In this document: positions 1 to 9,398 of the stretch, in pieces | How the letters are laid out: each line of letters opens with the position of its first letter | Numbering within the stretch: the first letter of the stretch is position 1 | Assembly (NCBI RefSeq): GCF_015070385.1 | Contig: NZ_JADCSA010000009.1 | Span: forward strand, 62,001 to 126,000 | Length of the DNA stretch: 64,000 nucleotides | From: Nocardioides malaquae | GTDB lineage: Bacteria > Actinomycetota > Actinomycetes > Propionibacteriales > Nocardioidaceae | Reading direction: 5' to 3' | Translations under genes and position numbers: made by a program | Notes under the pieces: generated by a model | Database searches by the model: none | Told to the model about the DNA's origin: nothing | Seen by the model: the letters and a program-made list of their open reading frames with translations, nothing else

Positions 1-2
1 TC

Positions 3-1244
3 GAGATCGACCAGTCTTGGGAGGAGGACCTGGTTTATGTGGGAGTCGTCGGCATCATCGACCCCGCGCGCTCCGAAGTGGCCCCGGCCATCAGTGAGGC
101 CCACCGCGCTGGCATCCGCGTCATCATGATCACCGGAGACCATCCGAGCACCGCCAGCCGCATCGCGCAGAACCTTGGCATCATCGAGGCCGGAGGTCGC
201 GCCGTGACCGGAGTGGAACTGGACGCCCTCGATGACGCGGAACTACTCGTCCTCACTCGCGAGGTCTCCGTCTACGCCCGGGTCGCGCCCCACCACAAAC
301 TCCGGCTCGTCGACTCACTGCAGTCCGACGGCCAGATCGTGTCCATGACCGGCGACGGCGTCAACGACGCACCCGCGCTCAAGTCGGCCGACATCGGCGT
401 CGCGATGGGCATCACCGGGACCGAGGTCACCAAAGAGGCCGCGCGGATGATCCTGGCCGACGACAACTTCGCCACGATTGTCGCCGCCGTGCGTCAAGGT
501 CGCGTCATCTTCCAGAACATCAAGAAGTTCCTGCGGTACCTGCTGTCGTCCAACGTGGGCGAGGTTCTCACCGTCTTCCTCGGTGTCGTCTTCGCCGGAG
601 TCATCGGCCTCAACGAGGCCAGCGACGGGTCTGCGGTCGTGCTGCCGTTGCTCGCGACCCAGATCCTGTGGATCAACCTGATCACCGACTCGACGCCAGC
701 CTTGGCCATGGGGATCGACCCCGAGATCGACGACGTGATGGCACGAGCACCGCGCAAGATGACAGACCGGGCCATCGACGCCCGCATGTGGAAAGGAATC
801 GCGTCCATCGGACTGGTCATGGCCCTGTCGACCCTCTTCGCGATCGACCTGTTTCTGCCCGGCGGACTGGTTGAGGGCAATGACACTCTCGACGTCGCCC
901 GTACTGCTGGCTTCACCACCCTCGTACTCGCACAACTCTTCAACTCCCTCAACGCCCGGTCGGAGACAACGAGCGCCTTCCACGGCCTCTTCGCCAACAA
1001 GTGGCTGTGGGGCGCAATCGGTCTCGGAGTAGCCCTACAGGTCGCAGTCGTCGAGGTTCCGCTCCTGCAGGTCGCCTTCGGCACCGCACCCTTGGATCTG
1101 ACTCACTGGGCCGCGTGCGTCGCACTTGGCTCGATCGTGCTCTGGTACGACGAACTCCGGAAACTCACGCTGCGGCGGACCGATCGCCGAAGGAACGCAC
1201 CGCTGCGTCACGCGGCGGCGCACAACCCCCACCACTCCCGTTGA
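3..1244 (+). CDS. P-type cation-transporting ATPase, C-terminal part (5' end outside window)
   Basis: This is the 3' part of a P-type ATPase that uses ATP to move a cation across the membrane. The frame is open to the window edge, so the true start lies upstream; an internal GTG at 39 is not credible as a start. Visible are the ITGDHPSTA segment and the hinge motif TGDGVNDAPAL (about 348-380), both from the phosphorylation/nucleotide-binding part. About six hydrophobic stretches then fill 480-1150. The tail is Arg/His rich. The layout resembles the calcium or broad-specificity PMR1/PacL-like branch, but the ion cannot be read from this half. GC is visibly lower than in genes further right, and a decayed permease follows, so transfer is possible. 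Confidence 0.9.
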   Translation, partial: EIDQSWEEDLVYVGVVGIIDPARSEVAPAISEAHRAGIRVIMITGDHPSTASRIAQNLGIIEAGGRAVTGVELDALDDAELLVLTREVSVYARVAPHHKLRLVDSLQSDGQIVSMTGDGVNDAPALKSADIGVAMGITGTEVTKEAARMILADDNFATIVAAVRQGRVIFQNIKKFLRYLLSSNVGEVLTVFLGVVFAGVIGLNEASDGSAVVLPLLATQILWINLITDSTPALAMGIDPEIDDVMARAPRKMTDRAIDARMWKGIASIGLVMALSTLFAIDLFLPGGLVEGNDTLDVARTAGFTTLVLAQLFNSLNARSETTSAFHGLFANKWLWGAIGLGVALQVAVVEVPLLQVAFGTAPLDLTHWAACVALGSIVLWYDELRKLTLRRTDRRRNAPLRHAAAHNPHHSR

Positions 1245-1335
1245 GCACGTCGGGCCTGGCTGAGCGCCAGGACTCTGCCGCGCGTTGAGAGCGGCGGACT
1301 GCGACCGTTCGGCTGGGTCAGACTGCGACTGGGGG

Positions 1336-2388
1336 ATGGTCAATCCAGTGATATCGCTGGTCCTCGGCTCGCTCTATCTCGGACTGGCCGCCGGGGTGGG
1401 ATTCGCCGGGACGCCTGAGGCCATCACGCTCGGCTTCGGCGGCATCATGGCCGAGGTGGGGCTTCTCATTGGCTTCGGCGTGCTGATCGGCGCGTTGCTG
1501 CATTCCACAGGCCCGTTCCGACGACTGGGCGGTCTGCTCGTGAAGAGCGTCGGCGCCGCGCGGCTGCCATACGCTCTGACCTCACTTCTCGCGGTGGTGA
1601 TGCCGTCGATCTACGTCGACGTGCAGGTGGTCCTGGCGGCGCCTGTGGCTCGCAGCGCCTCCCCGTTCATCGGTCGGACGGACCTGCCCGTCCTGGCGTG
1701 CGCGCTCGGGGGCGGCATCTTCGCCGGCTACGTCTTCGTCATCCCCGGCCTCGCCACGATCTCCATCGCGGGACTCCTCGGTATCCAACTCGGCGACTAG
1801 CTCCTCTACGGACTGGTCATCGGTCTCACCGCCGCGGTCGTCTCGACGATGCTGATGCGGATCCTGTTCAGCGCGGGCGGCTTTTGGGGCCCCGAGACTG
1901 ATGAAGAAGTCGACGAGGCGGCGATGGCCGCGCAGGAGGCCGCCGACGCGGCCTACCTCACCGGCGAGGCGGGGTCTGCGCACGAGGCAATGTCCCGCGC
2001 CGAGGACCAGGCACGCATATCGAAGAGGCCGAGGGCGTACGCCGTCTGCCACTGATCGTGCTGATGCTCCCGATCCTCGGTGCCGTTGGTGCTGATTGCC
2101 TTCGGCGCCTTCGCTGAGTGCGGCGGCTGGTCCACTACGTTCATCGCCTTCCTCGGCGACGCCAATCTGGCGCTGTTCGTCGGCCTGCTCGGGGCCTACT
2201 TCCTCACCCGGATGTCGGCTGGCGCGGAGCGCACCGGCGAGGCAATCACCGACGGGTTCCACACCACCGGAGAGATCCTGATTACCGGCGTCGGCGGCTC
2301 GCTCGGCGCAGTGATCGAGGCGACCGGCCTGGATTCCGTGCTGGGCGACCTGTTCCAGGCCGACGTCAAACCCCGCGCAGCGCATTAG
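1336..2388 (+). pseudogene. decayed GntP-family gluconate permease
   Basis: Fragments of a GntP-type gluconate:H+ symporter can be read across three lesions. The first piece (from ATG 1336) carries several membrane helices and is stopped by an in-frame TAG at 1798-1800. The same frame continues (LLYGLVIGLT) and shifts near 2010-2016 to a frame reading EGVRRLPLIVL. It shifts back near 2079-2081 to PLVLIAFGAFAE. The ends are also incomplete: the usual first helix is missing, and the last roughly 100 residues of the family are replaced by VKPRAAH and a stop. Three lesions plus two missing ends point to real decay rather than one sequencing error, though reads should be checked. Confidence 0.85.
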
Positions 2389-2436
2389 TGGCCGGGAGGG
2401 TGCGTCTATGTGGGCGGTGTGACGCGCCCACCTACG

Positions 2437-3453
2437 TCAGGAAAGGTTGCGCGCCGTGGTCGCCGCAACCTCGAGCACCCGCCGAGCCCACGCCTCACTC
2501 GCCCCCGCCAGCCCGCACCCCGGCGTAACGACGACCTGCTCTCCCAGCTCTTCGGCGTCGAGCCCAACCATGTCGCACCAGCGCAGGACCTGCTCGGTGA
2601 ACGTACGGTCCGAGACCGCACCCGCGGGGTCGGTCGTCGGCAGCACCCCGAGGCCCACCACTCCCCCGGCCTCCAGGTGCTCGGCGAGGTGGTCGGTCGC
2701 CCCCGCGTCCAGTTGGGACACGTCGACGAGCAACCCACGCGCACCCGCACCGCGCACGAGGTCCCAGGGCGTGCCAGGAGCACAGCTGTGCACCCACGGC
2801 TCCGCGCCAGCGTCGGTGATCGCGCCGAGCACCTCGGCCAGCAGTGCCGACGCCTCGGGCAGATCGACGCTGCGGTGTCGACCAAAGCCGTTTGCGGTCG
2901 GCACTCGGCCACCCAGCACGGCGGCCAGGACGGGCTCATCGACCTGCACCACCAGTCGAGCAGCCGTCGGCACGCGGCGACGCAGGTCGGCGACGTGCGT
3001 GCGTACGCCCTCGGCCAGCGCCTGCGACAGCTCGCGGCGCGCGCCGTGGTCGGAGAGCACCTTGTCGCCGCGCGGCTTCTCCACGGTCGCGGCCAGCGTC
3101 CACGGGCCCGCGACCTGGGTCTTGAAGGTGCCCGCGAAGCCCTGCGAGAGCTCCTCGACCGTGTCGAGGTCCTGTGCGAGCAGCGACCGTGCCCGACGCT
3201 GGTCGATGCCGGTCCGGTCGGTCATCCGCCAGCCGGCGGGCTGCAGGTCCGCGCCCAGCTCGGCGACCACGGCCAGCGCTCGACCGGTCATCGACGCGAC
3301 CGCACCACGGCCGGGCAGCTCGGGCACGTGCGGCAGGTCGGGCAGCTCGCCCAGCACGACGCGTACGGCCTCGGTGTAGGCGCGCGCATTGTCGGCCTCC
3401 GCGCTCGCCACGTCTCCCCCGGGCATCGACCCGAGGCCCGTCGCCAGGCTCAC
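2437..3453 (-). CDS. MetE-like (vitamin B12-independent methionine synthase family) protein
   Basis: The 338-residue product is a single UROD/MetE-type barrel, about half the length of full MetE, as in the actinobacterial methionine synthase II group. Possible zinc ligands are visible in HSC ([10 protein letters not shown]) and the late Cys of TPGCGLA. The N-terminus reads [13 protein letters not shown], typical of the group. The GTG start overlaps the mnmA stop (GTGA), implying translational coupling. Its methyl donor and acceptor are not established for this family branch. It is last in an operon with mnmA and a cysteine desulfurase, and the sulfur-related context fits methionine or thiol metabolism. 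Confidence 0.8.
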   Translation of the reverse strand: MSLATGLGSMPGGDVASAEADNARAYTEAVRVVLGELPDLPHVPELPGRGAVASMTGRALAVVAELGADLQPAGWRMTDRTGIDQRRARSLLAQDLDTVEELSQGFAGTFKTQVAGPWTLAATVEKPRGDKVLSDHGARRELSQALAEGVRTHVADLRRRVPTAARLVVQVDEPVLAAVLGGRVPTANGFGRHRSVDLPEASALLAEVLGAITDAGAEPWVHSCAPGTPWDLVRGAGARGLLVDVSQLDAGATDHLAEHLEAGGVVGLGVLPTTDPAGAVSDRTFTEQVLRWCDMVGLDAEELGEQVVVTPGCGLAGASEAWARRVLEVAATTARNLS

Positions 3454-4559
3454 GCCGGCGCCTCCACGCCGACGCGGTGCGCCGCGGTGATGGTGGCCGA
3501 GCCGGCCACCCGGGTGCCGTCGTAGATCACGACCGCCTGCCCCGGCGCGATGCCCTGGGCCGGGTCGAGCAGCTCGACGTGGACACTCTTGCCGTCGGTG
3601 GTGACCACGGCCCGGTGCTCGTCGCCGTGGGCGCGCAGCTGGACGGTGCCCTCGACCCGCTCGGGCACGGTGCCGCACCAGCGGGCGCGGTCGGCGTCGA
3701 TCGCGTGCACGGTCAACCGGTCACGCGAGCCCACCCGCACCGTGCCGGAGACCGGCTCGATGTCGAGCACGAAGCGCGGCTTGCCGTCCGGCGCGGGGCG
3801 CCCGATCTTGAGGCCCTTGCGCTGGCCGATGGTGTAGCCGTACGTGCCCTCGTGGCGACCCAGCACCTCGCCGGTCGCGTCGTCGATGATCTCGCCGCCG
3901 TCGTTGGGCGCCCGCTCCCCCAGCTTCTCCTTCAACCAGCCGGCGGTGTCGCCGTCGGCGACGAAGCAGATGTCGTGGGAGTCCGGCTTGTCGGCGACCA
4001 GCAGGCCGCGACGCTCCGCCTCGAGGCGTACGTCGGGCTTGATGGAGTCGCCGAGCGGGAAGTACGAGTGGGCGAGCTGCTCCTGGGTGAGCACCCCGAG
4101 CACGTAGGACTGGTCCTTGCCGTGGTCGATCGCCCGGTGCATCTCGATCAGGCCGTCGTCACCGGTGCGCAGCTGCGCGTAGTGACCCGTCGCCACCGCG
4201 TCGAAGCCCAGCGCCAGCCCCCGGTCGAGCACGGCGGCGAACTTGATCTTCTCGTTGCAGCGCAGGCACGGGTTGGGCGTGCGGCCGGCGGCGTACTCGT
4301 CCATGAAGTCCTCGACGACACCCTCATGGAACTCGTCCGACATGTCCCACACGTAGAACGGGATGCCGATGATGTCGGCGGCACGCCGAGCGTCGTTGGA
4401 GTCCTCGATGGTGCAGCAGCCACGCGCCCCACTGCGGTAGGACGCCGGGTTGCGCGACAGCGCCAGGTGGACGCCGGTCACGTCGTGGCCGGCCTCGACG
4501 GCCCGCGCAGCGGCGACGGCCGAGTCGACGCCGCCGGACATGGCAGCCAACACCCTCAT
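3450..4559 (-). CDS. mnmA: tRNA-specific 2-thiouridylase MnmA
   Basis: MnmA activates U34 of Lys, Glu and Gln tRNAs with ATP and inserts sulfur to make 2-thiouridine. The 369-residue length is normal. The PP-loop SGGVDS is at residues 8-13, and two cysteine-bearing motifs are present: NPCLRCN, and [10 protein letters not shown] in the position of the second catalytic Cys. The start chosen is the ATG that overlaps the stop of the upstream cysteine desulfurase (ATGA), giving [10 protein letters not shown]; a longer frame upstream is only shadow. The operon pairs the sulfur donor (desulfurase) directly with the thiolase. Confidence 0.97.
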   Translation of the reverse strand: MRVLAAMSGGVDSAVAAARAVEAGHDVTGVHLALSRNPASYRSGARGCCTIEDSNDARRAADIIGIPFYVWDMSDEFHEGVVEDFMDEYAAGRTPNPCLRCNEKIKFAAVLDRGLALGFDAVATGHYAQLRTGDDGLIEMHRAIDHGKDQSYVLGVLTQEQLAHSYFPLGDSIKPDVRLEAERRGLLVADKPDSHDICFVADGDTAGWLKEKLGERAPNDGGEIIDDATGEVLGRHEGTYGYTIGQRKGLKIGRPAPDGKPRFVLDIEPVSGTVRVGSRDRLTVHAIDADRARWCGTVPERVEGTVQLRAHGDEHRAVVTTDGKSVHVELLDPAQGIAPGQAVVIYDGTRVAGSATITAAHRVGVEAPA

Positions 4560-5737
4560 GACGGCCTCCGGTTGGCCAGCCGGGCGCGCTCGACGGCCGG
4601 GCCGATCGCGGCGACCACGCGGTCCACGTCGGCGGCGGTGGAGGTGCGTCCGAAGGAGAAGCGCAGGGAGTGACGGGCCTGCACCGGGTCGCAGCCCATC
4701 GCCAGCAGCACGTGGGAGGGCTGTGGCACGCCGGCCGAGCAGGCCGAGCCGGTGGAGCACTCGATGCCCTGGGCGTCGAGCAGCATCAGCAACGAGTCGC
4801 CCTCGCAGTCGGGGAAGCCGACGTGGGCGTTGCCGGGCAGGCGGCCGACCGGGTCGCCGTGCAGGTGCGCGTCGGGCACGACCTCGGTGACGCGACGCAC
4901 CAGGTCGTCGCGCAGCGCGGCCATTCGGGCGGCGTGCTCGGGCTGACGCGCCACCGCGGCCTCGACGGCCGCCGCGAAGCCCGCGATGGCCGGCGGGTTG
5001 AGCGTGCCGGAGCGGATCCCCCGCTCCTGCCCGCCGCCGTGCAGCAGCGGCTCGACCTTGACCTCACGGCGTACGACCAGTGCCCCCACGCCGTGCGGAC
5101 CGCCGAGCTTGTGGCCGGTGAAGGTGAGCGCGTCGACGCCGCTCGCGGCGAAGTCGACCGGCACCGCACCGACCGCCTGCACGGCGTCGGTGTGCACCGG
5201 GATGCCGTGGGCGGAGGCGATCGCGACGACCTCGTCGACGGGCTGCAGCGTGCCGACCTCGTTGTTGGCCCACATGACCGAGACCAGCGCCACCGAGGCG
5301 GGGTCACGCTCGACGGAGGCGCGCAACGCCTCCACGTCGAGACGGCCCGCCGAGTCGACCGTCAACAGCTCGACCTCGGCGCCGTCGTGCTTGGCGAGCC
5401 ACTCCAGCGGGTCGAGCACGGCGTGGTGCTCCACGGCCGTGGTCAGGATGCGGGTGCGGCGCGGGTCCTGCGCGCGCCGGGCCCACCAGATGCCCTTGAG
5501 GGCCATGTTGTCGGACTCGGTGCCGCCGGAGGTGAAGACCACCTCACCCGGCCGACAACCCAGGGCAGCGGCGATGGTCTCGCGGCTCTCCTCGACCACC
5601 CGTCGCGCGCGACGACCCGCCGCGTGCAGCGACGAGGCGTTGCCCAGACCACCCAGGTGGCGCGTCATCGCCTCGACGGCGACCGGCAGCATCGGCGTCG
5701 TGGCGGCGTGGTCCAGGTAGGAGGTCGCATCGCTCAT
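4556..5737 (-). CDS. cysteine desulfurase (NifS/IscS family)
   Basis: This PLP enzyme converts cysteine to alanine and a protein-bound persulfide that feeds tRNA thiolation and possibly Fe-S assembly. In the 393 residues, the N-terminal YLDHAATTP, the PLP lysine in FTGHKLGG (Lys210) and the active-site loop STGSACSAG (Cys333) are all visible. It lies 12 bases downstream of proB and overlaps mnmA by four bases. The context argues for a main role as sulfur donor to MnmA. No scaffold gene (IscU or SufU) lies nearby. Confidence 0.95.
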   Translation of the reverse strand: MSDATSYLDHAATTPMLPVAVEAMTRHLGGLGNASSLHAAGRRARRVVEESRETIAAALGCRPGEVVFTSGGTESDNMALKGIWWARRAQDPRRTRILTTAVEHHAVLDPLEWLAKHDGAEVELLTVDSAGRLDVEALRASVERDPASVALVSVMWANNEVGTLQPVDEVVAIASAHGIPVHTDAVQAVGAVPVDFAASGVDALTFTGHKLGGPHGVGALVVRREVKVEPLLHGGGQERGIRSGTLNPPAIAGFAAAVEAAVARQPEHAARMAALRDDLVRRVTEVVPDAHLHGDPVGRLPGNAHVGFPDCEGDSLLMLLDAQGIECSTGSACSAGVPQPSHVLLAMGCDPVQARHSLRFSFGRTSTAADVDRVVAAIGPAVERARLANRRPS

Positions 5738-5749
5738 GACGGCTCCAGC

Positions 5750-6919
5750 CTACGTGAGGTGGGCAGGCACGCCCGCGACGAGCACGAGGTCGTCACGGTG
5801 CACCAGCGCCCGGTCGTAGGCGTCACCGAAGACCTCCTTCAGCTCGCTGGTCGAACGACCCAGCAGGCCGGGGATCTCGCCGGCGTCGAAGTTGACCAGG
5901 CCGCGGGCCACGACATTGCCCTCGGGCCCGACCAGGTCGATCGGGTCACCGGCCACGAAGGCGCCCTCGACCCCGGTGACCCCGGCGGCCAGCAACGACG
6001 CACCACGCTCCACGACGGCACGCACGGCGCCCGCGTCGAGCACGAGGCTGCCCTTGCCCTCGGTGGCGTGGGCCAGCCAGAGCTGGCGGATCGGGCGACG
6101 GCGACCGGTGGCGTGGAAGAGCGTGCCGACCTCGGCCCCGGCGAGCGCCGGACCGGCCTGGTCGGCGGAGGTGAGCACGACGGGGATACCGGCTCCGGTG
6201 GAGATCTGGGCGGCCTCCACCTTCGTCACCATGCCGCCCGTGCCCACGGCACTGCCGACCGAGCCAATCTCGACACCCTCGAGGTCGGCGGCGGAACGTA
6301 CGTCGGTGATGCGGCGCGTGCCCTCGCGGCTCGGCGGCCCGTCGTAGAGCGCGTCGACGTCGGAGAGCAGCACCAACAGGTCGGCGTGCACCAGGTGGGC
6401 CACCAGCGCGGCCAACCGGTCGTTGTCGCCGAAGCGGATCTCGGAGGTGGCGACGGTGTCGTTCTCGTTGACCACCGGCACCACACCCAGGTCGAGCAGC
6501 GCCGAGATGGTCTGGTGGGCGTTGCGGTAGGACCCGCGGCGGATCACGTCGTCGACGGTCAGCAGGACCTGACCGGTCGTGATGGCGTGGCGGGCGAAGT
6601 GCTGCTGGTAGTGGTGCACCAGCAGCCCCTGGCCCACCGAGGCGGCAGCCTGCTGCAGGGCCAGCGCCCGCGGGCGGCTGGAGAGCCCCAACGGCGCCAG
6701 GCCGGCGGCGATCGCACCGGAGGAGACGAGCACGACCTCGGCGCCGCGCTCGCGCACCTGGGCCAGCTCGTCGACGAGGGCGGCGATGCGGTCGGTCGCC
6801 AGGCCGCCGTCGGGCGTGGTCAGCGACGACGACCCGATCTTGACGACCACCCGGCGCGCGCCGGCGACCACCTCACGCAGCCCGGTCGCGGCCGACTGCC
6901 CGTTGACTCCTGTGCTCAT
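5750..6919 (-). CDS. proB: glutamate 5-kinase
   Basis: ProB phosphorylates glutamate in the first step of proline synthesis. The protein is 389 residues, with an amino-acid kinase fold ([10 protein letters not shown] near residue 25, [24 protein letters not shown]) and a C-terminal PUA domain of about 75 residues, as in the long bacterial form. The ATG start overlaps the obgE stop (ATGA); a longer frame upstream runs antisense-like through obgE and is not used. The obgE-proB linkage is conserved, but proA, which often follows, is absent here and a cysteine desulfurase takes its place. Confidence 0.97.
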   Translation of the reverse strand: MSTGVNGQSAATGLREVVAGARRVVVKIGSSSLTTPDGGLATDRIAALVDELAQVRERGAEVVLVSSGAIAAGLAPLGLSSRPRALALQQAAASVGQGLLVHHYQQHFARHAITTGQVLLTVDDVIRRGSYRNAHQTISALLDLGVVPVVNENDTVATSEIRFGDNDRLAALVAHLVHADLLVLLSDVDALYDGPPSREGTRRITDVRSAADLEGVEIGSVGSAVGTGGMVTKVEAAQISTGAGIPVVLTSADQAGPALAGAEVGTLFHATGRRRPIRQLWLAHATEGKGSLVLDAGAVRAVVERGASLLAAGVTGVEGAFVAGDPIDLVGPEGNVVARGLVNFDAGEIPGLLGRSTSELKEVFGDAYDRALVHRDDLVLVAGVPAHLT

Positions 6920-8457
6920 GCGTCGGGGTCGTCCTCGGCCCAGTCGGGGTCGTCGGCCGAGCCGATCTCGTAGGCCATCGGCCCGACACCAGGGCGCATC
7001 TCGCGATCGAGGCGACGGGCCACGTCGGCGCGCGTCTCCTCCTCGCTCTTCTCCTCCATCGCCTCCTGGATGTCGCGGCGACGCTGGTTGGCCGGCCGGT
7101 CCTCCAGGAAGCGCTGGTCCTCGCCGCGGCGGCCGAGCATCTCGGCACCGGCCTCGACGCTGGGCTTGAAGTCGAAGACGACCGAGTTGTCGAGCGCGCC
7201 GATCATCACGGCGTCGCCCTCGACGGCGCCCTTCTTGGCCAGCTCGACCTCGACCCCGAGACGGTTGAGGCGGTCGGCCAGGTAACCCACGGCCTCCTCG
7301 TTGCTGAAGTCGGTCTGGCGCACCCAACGCTCCGGCTTCTCGCCGCGCACCCGCCAGCCGTCGTTGTCGCGTACGACCTCGAAGTCGCCGCCGCCGGCCA
7401 CGGCCTGGGGGCGCAGCACGATGCGCTTCGCCTCGGCGACCGGACGCTCGGCGCGAGCCCGCTGCACGATCTCGGCCATCGCGAAGATGAGCTCCTTGGT
7501 GCCCTGCCCGGAGGCCGCGGAGATCTGGAAGACCAGGTGGCCGGCCTCGCGCATCTCGTCGATCACCATCTCGGCGATCTCGGCGCCGTCGGGCACGTCG
7601 ACCTTGTTGAGGGCGACCAGGCGGGGTCGGTCCTCGAGGCCGCCGTAGCGAGCGAGCTCGTGCTCCATCGCGGCCAGGTCGTCGACCGGGTTGCGGCCCG
7701 GCTCGATCGAGGCGGTGTCGACCACGTGGACGATCGCGGCGCAGCGCTCGATGTGGCGCAGGAAGTCGTGGCCCAGCCCCCGGCCGTCGGCCGCGCCCTC
7801 GATGAGTCCGGGCACGTCGGCGACGGTGAAGACCGTGTCGCCGGCACGCACCACACCCAGGTTGGGCACCAGGGTGGTGAAGGGGTAGTTGGCGATCTTG
7901 GGCCGGGCTCGAGAGATCGCGGCGATCAGCGACGACTTGCCGGCGCTGGGATAACCCACCAGGCCGATGTCGGCGACCACCTTGAGCTCGAGACCGATCT
8001 CGATCTCCTCGCCGGGCTCACCGAGGAGGGCGAAGCCGGGGGCCTTGCGCTTCGACGAGGCGAGCGCGGCGTTGCCGAGGCCGCCGCGACCACCCTGGGC
8101 GATGACCATCTCGGTGCCGGCGCCGACCATGTCGGCCAGCACGTTGCCCTGCATGTCGGTGACGACGGTGCCGTCGGGCACGGGCAGCACGAGGTCGGAG
8201 CCGTGGGCGCCGTTGCGGTGCGAGCCGCCACCGCCGGCCCCGTTCTGGGCGCTGCGCTTGGGGCTGTGGTGGTAGTCGATCAGGGTGGTGACGCTGGGGT
8301 CGACGCGGAGGATCACCGATCCACCGGGACCACCGTTGCCCCCGTCAGGGCCACCCAGCGGCTTGAACTTCTCACGGTGGACCGAGGCGACCCCGTGACC
8401 ACCTCGACCGGCGGAGACGTGCAGCGTCACCCTGTCGACGAACGTGGGGACGGCCAT
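6916..8457 (-). CDS. obgE: GTPase ObgE/CgtA
   Basis: This is an essential ribosome-associated GTPase involved in 50S maturation and stress signalling. The 513 residues comprise a Gly-rich Obg domain (about 1-158), a G domain with GYPSAGKSS (168-176), DVPGL and NKVD, an OCT domain (about 355-430) and an acidic C-terminal tail of about 75 residues of the kind seen in actinobacteria. It follows rplU-rpmA, the classical arrangement, but a hairpin lies in the 152-base gap before it, so part of its transcription may be separate from the ribosomal genes. Confidence 0.97.
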   Translation of the reverse strand: MAVPTFVDRVTLHVSAGRGGHGVASVHREKFKPLGGPDGGNGGPGGSVILRVDPSVTTLIDYHHSPKRSAQNGAGGGGSHRNGAHGSDLVLPVPDGTVVTDMQGNVLADMVGAGTEMVIAQGGRGGLGNAALASSKRKAPGFALLGEPGEEIEIGLELKVVADIGLVGYPSAGKSSLIAAISRARPKIANYPFTTLVPNLGVVRAGDTVFTVADVPGLIEGAADGRGLGHDFLRHIERCAAIVHVVDTASIEPGRNPVDDLAAMEHELARYGGLEDRPRLVALNKVDVPDGAEIAEMVIDEMREAGHLVFQISAASGQGTKELIFAMAEIVQRARAERPVAEAKRIVLRPQAVAGGGDFEVVRDNDGWRVRGEKPERWVRQTDFSNEEAVGYLADRLNRLGVEVELAKKGAVEGDAVMIGALDNSVVFDFKPSVEAGAEMLGRRGEDQRFLEDRPANQRRRDIQEAMEEKSEEETRADVARRLDREMRPGVGPMAYEIGSADDPDWAEDDPDA

Positions 8458-8545
8458 GGCTTCTCCTGGTGAACCTGAACAGCGTGGGGGGTGGAACTGG
8501 GGTCGAGCTGAGTGGAGCTCTGGATGGAGCGGGGGGTGAAACGCA

Positions 8546-8578
8546 CGAAGGGCGCCCCAAGTCTAGGGACGCCCTTCG
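8546..8578 (-). terminator. hairpin between rpmA and obgE (attenuator or terminator)
   Basis: A 13-base stem with one mismatch closes a 7-base loop, reading CGAAGGGCGCCCC and GGGACGCCCTTCG. It lies just after rpmA and before obgE on the minus strand, with no long U-tract. It may reduce read-through into obgE rather than fully stop transcription. Confidence 0.6.
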
Positions 8579-8609
8579 CCTGATGTCTGCGTGTGGTGCA
8601 GGGGTCAGG

Positions 8610-8864
8610 TCACTCGCCGGGGACGATGTTGACGACCTTGCGACCACGGCTGTTGCCGAACTCGACGGCACCGCCGACGAGGGCAAACAGGGTGTCGTCG
8701 CCGCCGCGACCCACACCGTTGCCGGGGTGGAAGCGGGTGCCACGCTGGCGGACGAGGATCTCGCCGGCGCTGACGACCTGACCGCCGAAGCGCTTCACAC
8801 CGAGGCGCTTGGAGTTGGAGTCGCGACCGTTCTTGGTGCTGGACGCACCCTTCTTACTTGCCAT
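8610..8864 (-). CDS. rpmA: 50S ribosomal protein L27
   Basis: L27 is an 84-residue basic protein near the peptidyl-transferase centre. The sequence has the family features [16 protein letters not shown] at the N-terminus, [16 protein letters not shown] and the [11 protein letters not shown] segment. It already starts with the mature-like ASKK, so no N-terminal cleavage peptide of the Firmicutes type is present. It lies 33 bases after rplU, and co-transcription is expected. Confidence 0.99.
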   Translation of the reverse strand: MASKKGASSTKNGRDSNSKRLGVKRFGGQVVSAGEILVRQRGTRFHPGNGVGRGGDDTLFALVGGAVEFGNSRGRKVVNIVPGE

Positions 8865-8897
8865 TGTTCAGTCCTTCGGAGCTATCGGCGCGAGCGC

Positions 8898-9200
8898 TCA
8901 GACGTTGATTGCGGTGACCTTGACCTGGGTGTACTTCTGACGGTGACCCTGGCGCTTCTTGTAACCGGTCTTGTTCTTGTACTTCTGGATCACGATCTTC
9001 GGACCCTTGGTACGACCCAGGACCTCCACGGCCACGGAGGCCTTGTCCAGGCCGGTGGCGGTGACGGACTCGCCGTCCACCACCATCACGACGGGAAGGG
9101 AGACGGACTCGCCGACGGCGGTCTCGACCTTGTCGATCTCGATGACATCGCCAACAGAAACCTTCTGCTGCTTGCTGCCACTGCGCACGATCGCGTACAC
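8898..9200 (-). CDS. rplU: 50S ribosomal protein L21
   Basis: L21 binds 23S rRNA and needs L20 for assembly. The product is 100 residues, normal length, with [11 protein letters not shown] at the start and the [16 protein letters not shown] basic stretch near the end that matches the family signature. Start is GTG at 9200, with GAGGAG 11 bases upstream (slightly long spacing). A strong promoter lies about 130 bases upstream, so the transcript has a sizeable leader. First gene of the rplU-rpmA unit. Confidence 0.99.
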   Translation of the reverse strand: MYAIVRSGSKQQKVSVGDVIEIDKVETAVGESVSLPVVMVVDGESVTATGLDKASVAVEVLGRTKGPKIVIQKYKNKTGYKKRQGHRQKYTQVKVTAINV

Positions 9201-9331
9201 CGCGACTCACTCTCCTCGTCGGACCCAGACGGTCCCGTCAACAACTGCAAACTCAGGGCGCCCACGCCGCGCAGCCACCAGATCGGCGGCCAGCGCATCG
9301 CGCAGGAAGGTGCTTCGAACACCGAGGGTCA

Positions 9332-9360
9332 ATAGTACGGGGCACGGTGCGGCAGTGCAA
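9332..9360 (-). promoter_or_regulatory. sigma70-type promoter for rplU-rpmA
   Basis: Reading the minus strand, TTGCAC (9360-9355) is followed after exactly 17 bases by TACTAT (9337-9332). This is a close match to the primary sigma-factor consensus in 70 % GC DNA. It lies between the rne stop and the rplU start and would give a leader of about 125 bases. Confidence 0.75.
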
Positions 9361-9398
9361 AACGGGCCTTCACTGTCGCCCATGCACCCGTGCTGACC

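Noticed and set aside
7-983. Long open frames on the minus strand over the P-type ATPase
   Set aside because: They are antisense shadows of the high-GC plus gene, with no starts or family resemblance.
2410-3525. 371-codon plus-strand frame over the MetE-like gene
   Set aside because: Composition and lack of motifs show it is a shadow; the minus gene has zinc ligands and operon overlap.
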